Positions 63,010-64,000 of a DNA stretch of 64,000 bases are shown piece after piece. Location: NCBI RefSeq assembly GCF_937988725.1, contig NZ_CALKHS010000010.1, positions 930,001 through 994,000 on the forward strand. The letters are read 5' to 3'. The DNA is from an uncultured Castellaniella sp. GTDB lineage: Bacteria; Pseudomonadota; Gammaproteobacteria; Burkholderiales; Burkholderiaceae_B. Each line of letters opens with the position of its first letter. Position 1 is the stretch's first letter. Both the position numbers and the translations under genes were made by a program. Under the pieces are notes generated by a model that did not search any database, had not been told where the DNA came from, and was given only the letters and a program-made list of their open reading frames with translations.

Positions 63010-64000
63010 ATGGATCCGATGTCCCGAACCATTATATTAGAGCCCGCCCTGCAATGGTCCGGCGCCCTGCGGCGCCACCTGATGGCCCGCCCCGACGACC
63101 GCGCCCGGCTGCTGGCCGACGGCGCCGAACCGGTCGGCCGCAAGACGATCCAGGCCTGGTACGCCCAGGCGCTGGGCGGCGACCCGGATCAGGCCCCCGA
63201 CCGGCCCGCGCTGCAACGGGCCTTGCGGCGCCTGCGCCAGCGCGTCTTTCTCACCCTGATGGCGCGCGACATCGCGGGGCTGGCGCCGCTGCACGAAGTC
63301 GTAGCCGCCATGTCCGCCCTGGCCGACCTGGCCATCGGCCAGGCCTACGCCTGCGCCATGCGCGCGCTGACGGACATCCACGGCACGCCGCGCCACCCCG
63401 ACACCGGCGCCCCCCAGGACATGCTGATCCTGGGCATGGGCAAGCTGGGGGGCAAGGAACTGAACGTCTCGTCCGACATCGACCTGATCATGCTGTACGA
63501 CGAGGAAGGCGAGACCGACGGCCGACGGCGCATCAGCCACCACGAGTTCTACGGCAAGGTCTGCCGCCTGATGATGCCGATCCTGTCGGAACTGGATGCC
63601 GACGGCTACGTCTTTCGCACCGACCTGCGGCTGCGTCCCGACGGCGACAGCGGGCCGCTGGCCTGGAGCCTGGCCGCCCTGGAAAACTATCTGGTCGCCC
63701 AGGGGCGCGAATGGGAACGCTACGCCTGGCTGAAGGCCCGCCTGATCCCCTGCCCGCTGTTCGACGAAGCAAGCTTCACGGCCCAGGCTCAGACGCTGGA
63801 ATCCCTGCGCCGGCCCTTCGTCTATCGCAAGTATTTCGATTTCGACGCGCTCGCGGCGCTGCGCGGCCTGCGCGAGCGCATCCGCATGGACTGGCAGCGC
63901 CGCGCCAACGCGCGGCACGGCGTCGACACCCGGCACAACATCAAGCTGGGCGAAGGCGGCATCCGGGAAATCGAGTTCGTGATCCAGCTGAACCAGCTGA
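63010..64000 (+). CDS. glnE: Glutamine synthetase adenylyltransferase, N-terminal part
   Basis: 330 codons lie in the window and the frame is open at its end. The start is the ATG at 63010 (MDPMSRTIIL) or 63019. The N-terminal adenylyl-removing nucleotidyltransferase domain contains DMLILGMGKLGGKELNVSSDIDLIMLYDEEG with the GxxKLGGxELNxxSDIDL signature and FRTDLRLRPDGDSGPLAWS. GlnE adds or removes AMP on glutamine synthetase under control of PII. The yhdP-glnE arrangement is found in related betaproteobacteria. Confidence 0.95.
   Translation, partial: MDPMSRTIILEPALQWSGALRRHLMARPDDRARLLADGAEPVGRKTIQAWYAQALGGDPDQAPDRPALQRALRRLRQRVFLTLMARDIAGLAPLHEVVAAMSALADLAIGQAYACAMRALTDIHGTPRHPDTGAPQDMLILGMGKLGGKELNVSSDIDLIMLYDEEGETDGRRRISHHEFYGKVCRLMMPILSELDADGYVFRTDLRLRPDGDSGPLAWSLAALENYLVAQGREWERYAWLKARLIPCPLFDEASFTAQAQTLESLRRPFVYRKYFDFDALAALRGLRERIRMDWQRRANARHGVDTRHNIKLGEGGIREIEFVIQLNQL

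Overview
This 64 kb window is chromosomal DNA of high G+C content. It most likely comes from a betaproteobacterium of the order Burkholderiales, and the gene families and order (parC-parE, trxA-rho-gdhA, yhdP next to glnE) fit Alcaligenaceae/Bordetella-like bacteria. That placement is inferred from gene content and not from a database search. Coding density is high. Two lower-G+C patches, each touching a tRNA gene, stand out as acquired DNA.

Layout. 2-3618: tripartite drug efflux system (outer-membrane factor, EmrA-like adaptor, EmrB-like pump). 3726-9916: small housekeeping and stress genes: YchJ-like protein, a homologue of T4 endonuclease V, a beta-CASP RNA nuclease, a LOG-family protein, a tandem universal stress protein, and several tiny envelope proteins. 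10082-13710: a decayed 3.6 kb island bounded by a 50-nt copy of the tRNA-Asn 3' half and the intact tRNA-Asn(GTT). It holds a truncated integrase, an IS30-type transposase remnant, an OsmC-like gene and small unknown genes. 13965-20980: acyltransferase, hslR, a RES/Xre toxin-antitoxin pair with paired operators, zinc-ribbon and DUF488 proteins, DUF3422, an AI-2E-family permease and a MAPEG protein. 21078-23135: tRNA-Thr(CGT) followed by about 2 kb of foreign-looking DNA with small unknown genes and no integrase.

23313-28409: cytochrome b561, then a sulfide/persulfide/thiosulfate module. A BigR-type two-cysteine ArsR repressor with two half-size YeeE/YedE proteins is divergent from an ETHE1-like persulfide dioxygenase. 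A periplasmic rhodanese and a full-size YeeE/YedE transporter follow, with two very small open frames behind them. 28561-32019: PfkB-type kinase, MFS exporter, YghU-like glutathione transferase, SlyX.

32076-38241: purine-ring catabolism. A GntR/FCD regulator sits between two operons: puuE (allantoinase), alc (allantoicase) and an M20 hydrolase on one side, and uraH (hydroxyisourate hydrolase) and puuD (membrane urate oxidase fused to cytochrome c) on the other. Two near-identical palindromes lie in the intergenic region. OHCU decarboxylase and ureidoglycolate lyase are not seen in the window.

38961-47873: a compact, overlapping operon for a type IVb (R64 thin-pilus-like) pilus, in the order pilL-N-O-P-Q-R-S-V. 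It lacks pilM, the pilT transglycosylase, the pilU prepilin peptidase and a shufflon. 48017-51630: an unusual operon of an AscD-like iron-sulfur flavin reductase, a DadA-like oxidase and a UgpB-like binding protein without ABC permeases. 51750-64000: core genes parC, parE, trxA, rho, gdhA, yhdP and the 5' part of glnE.
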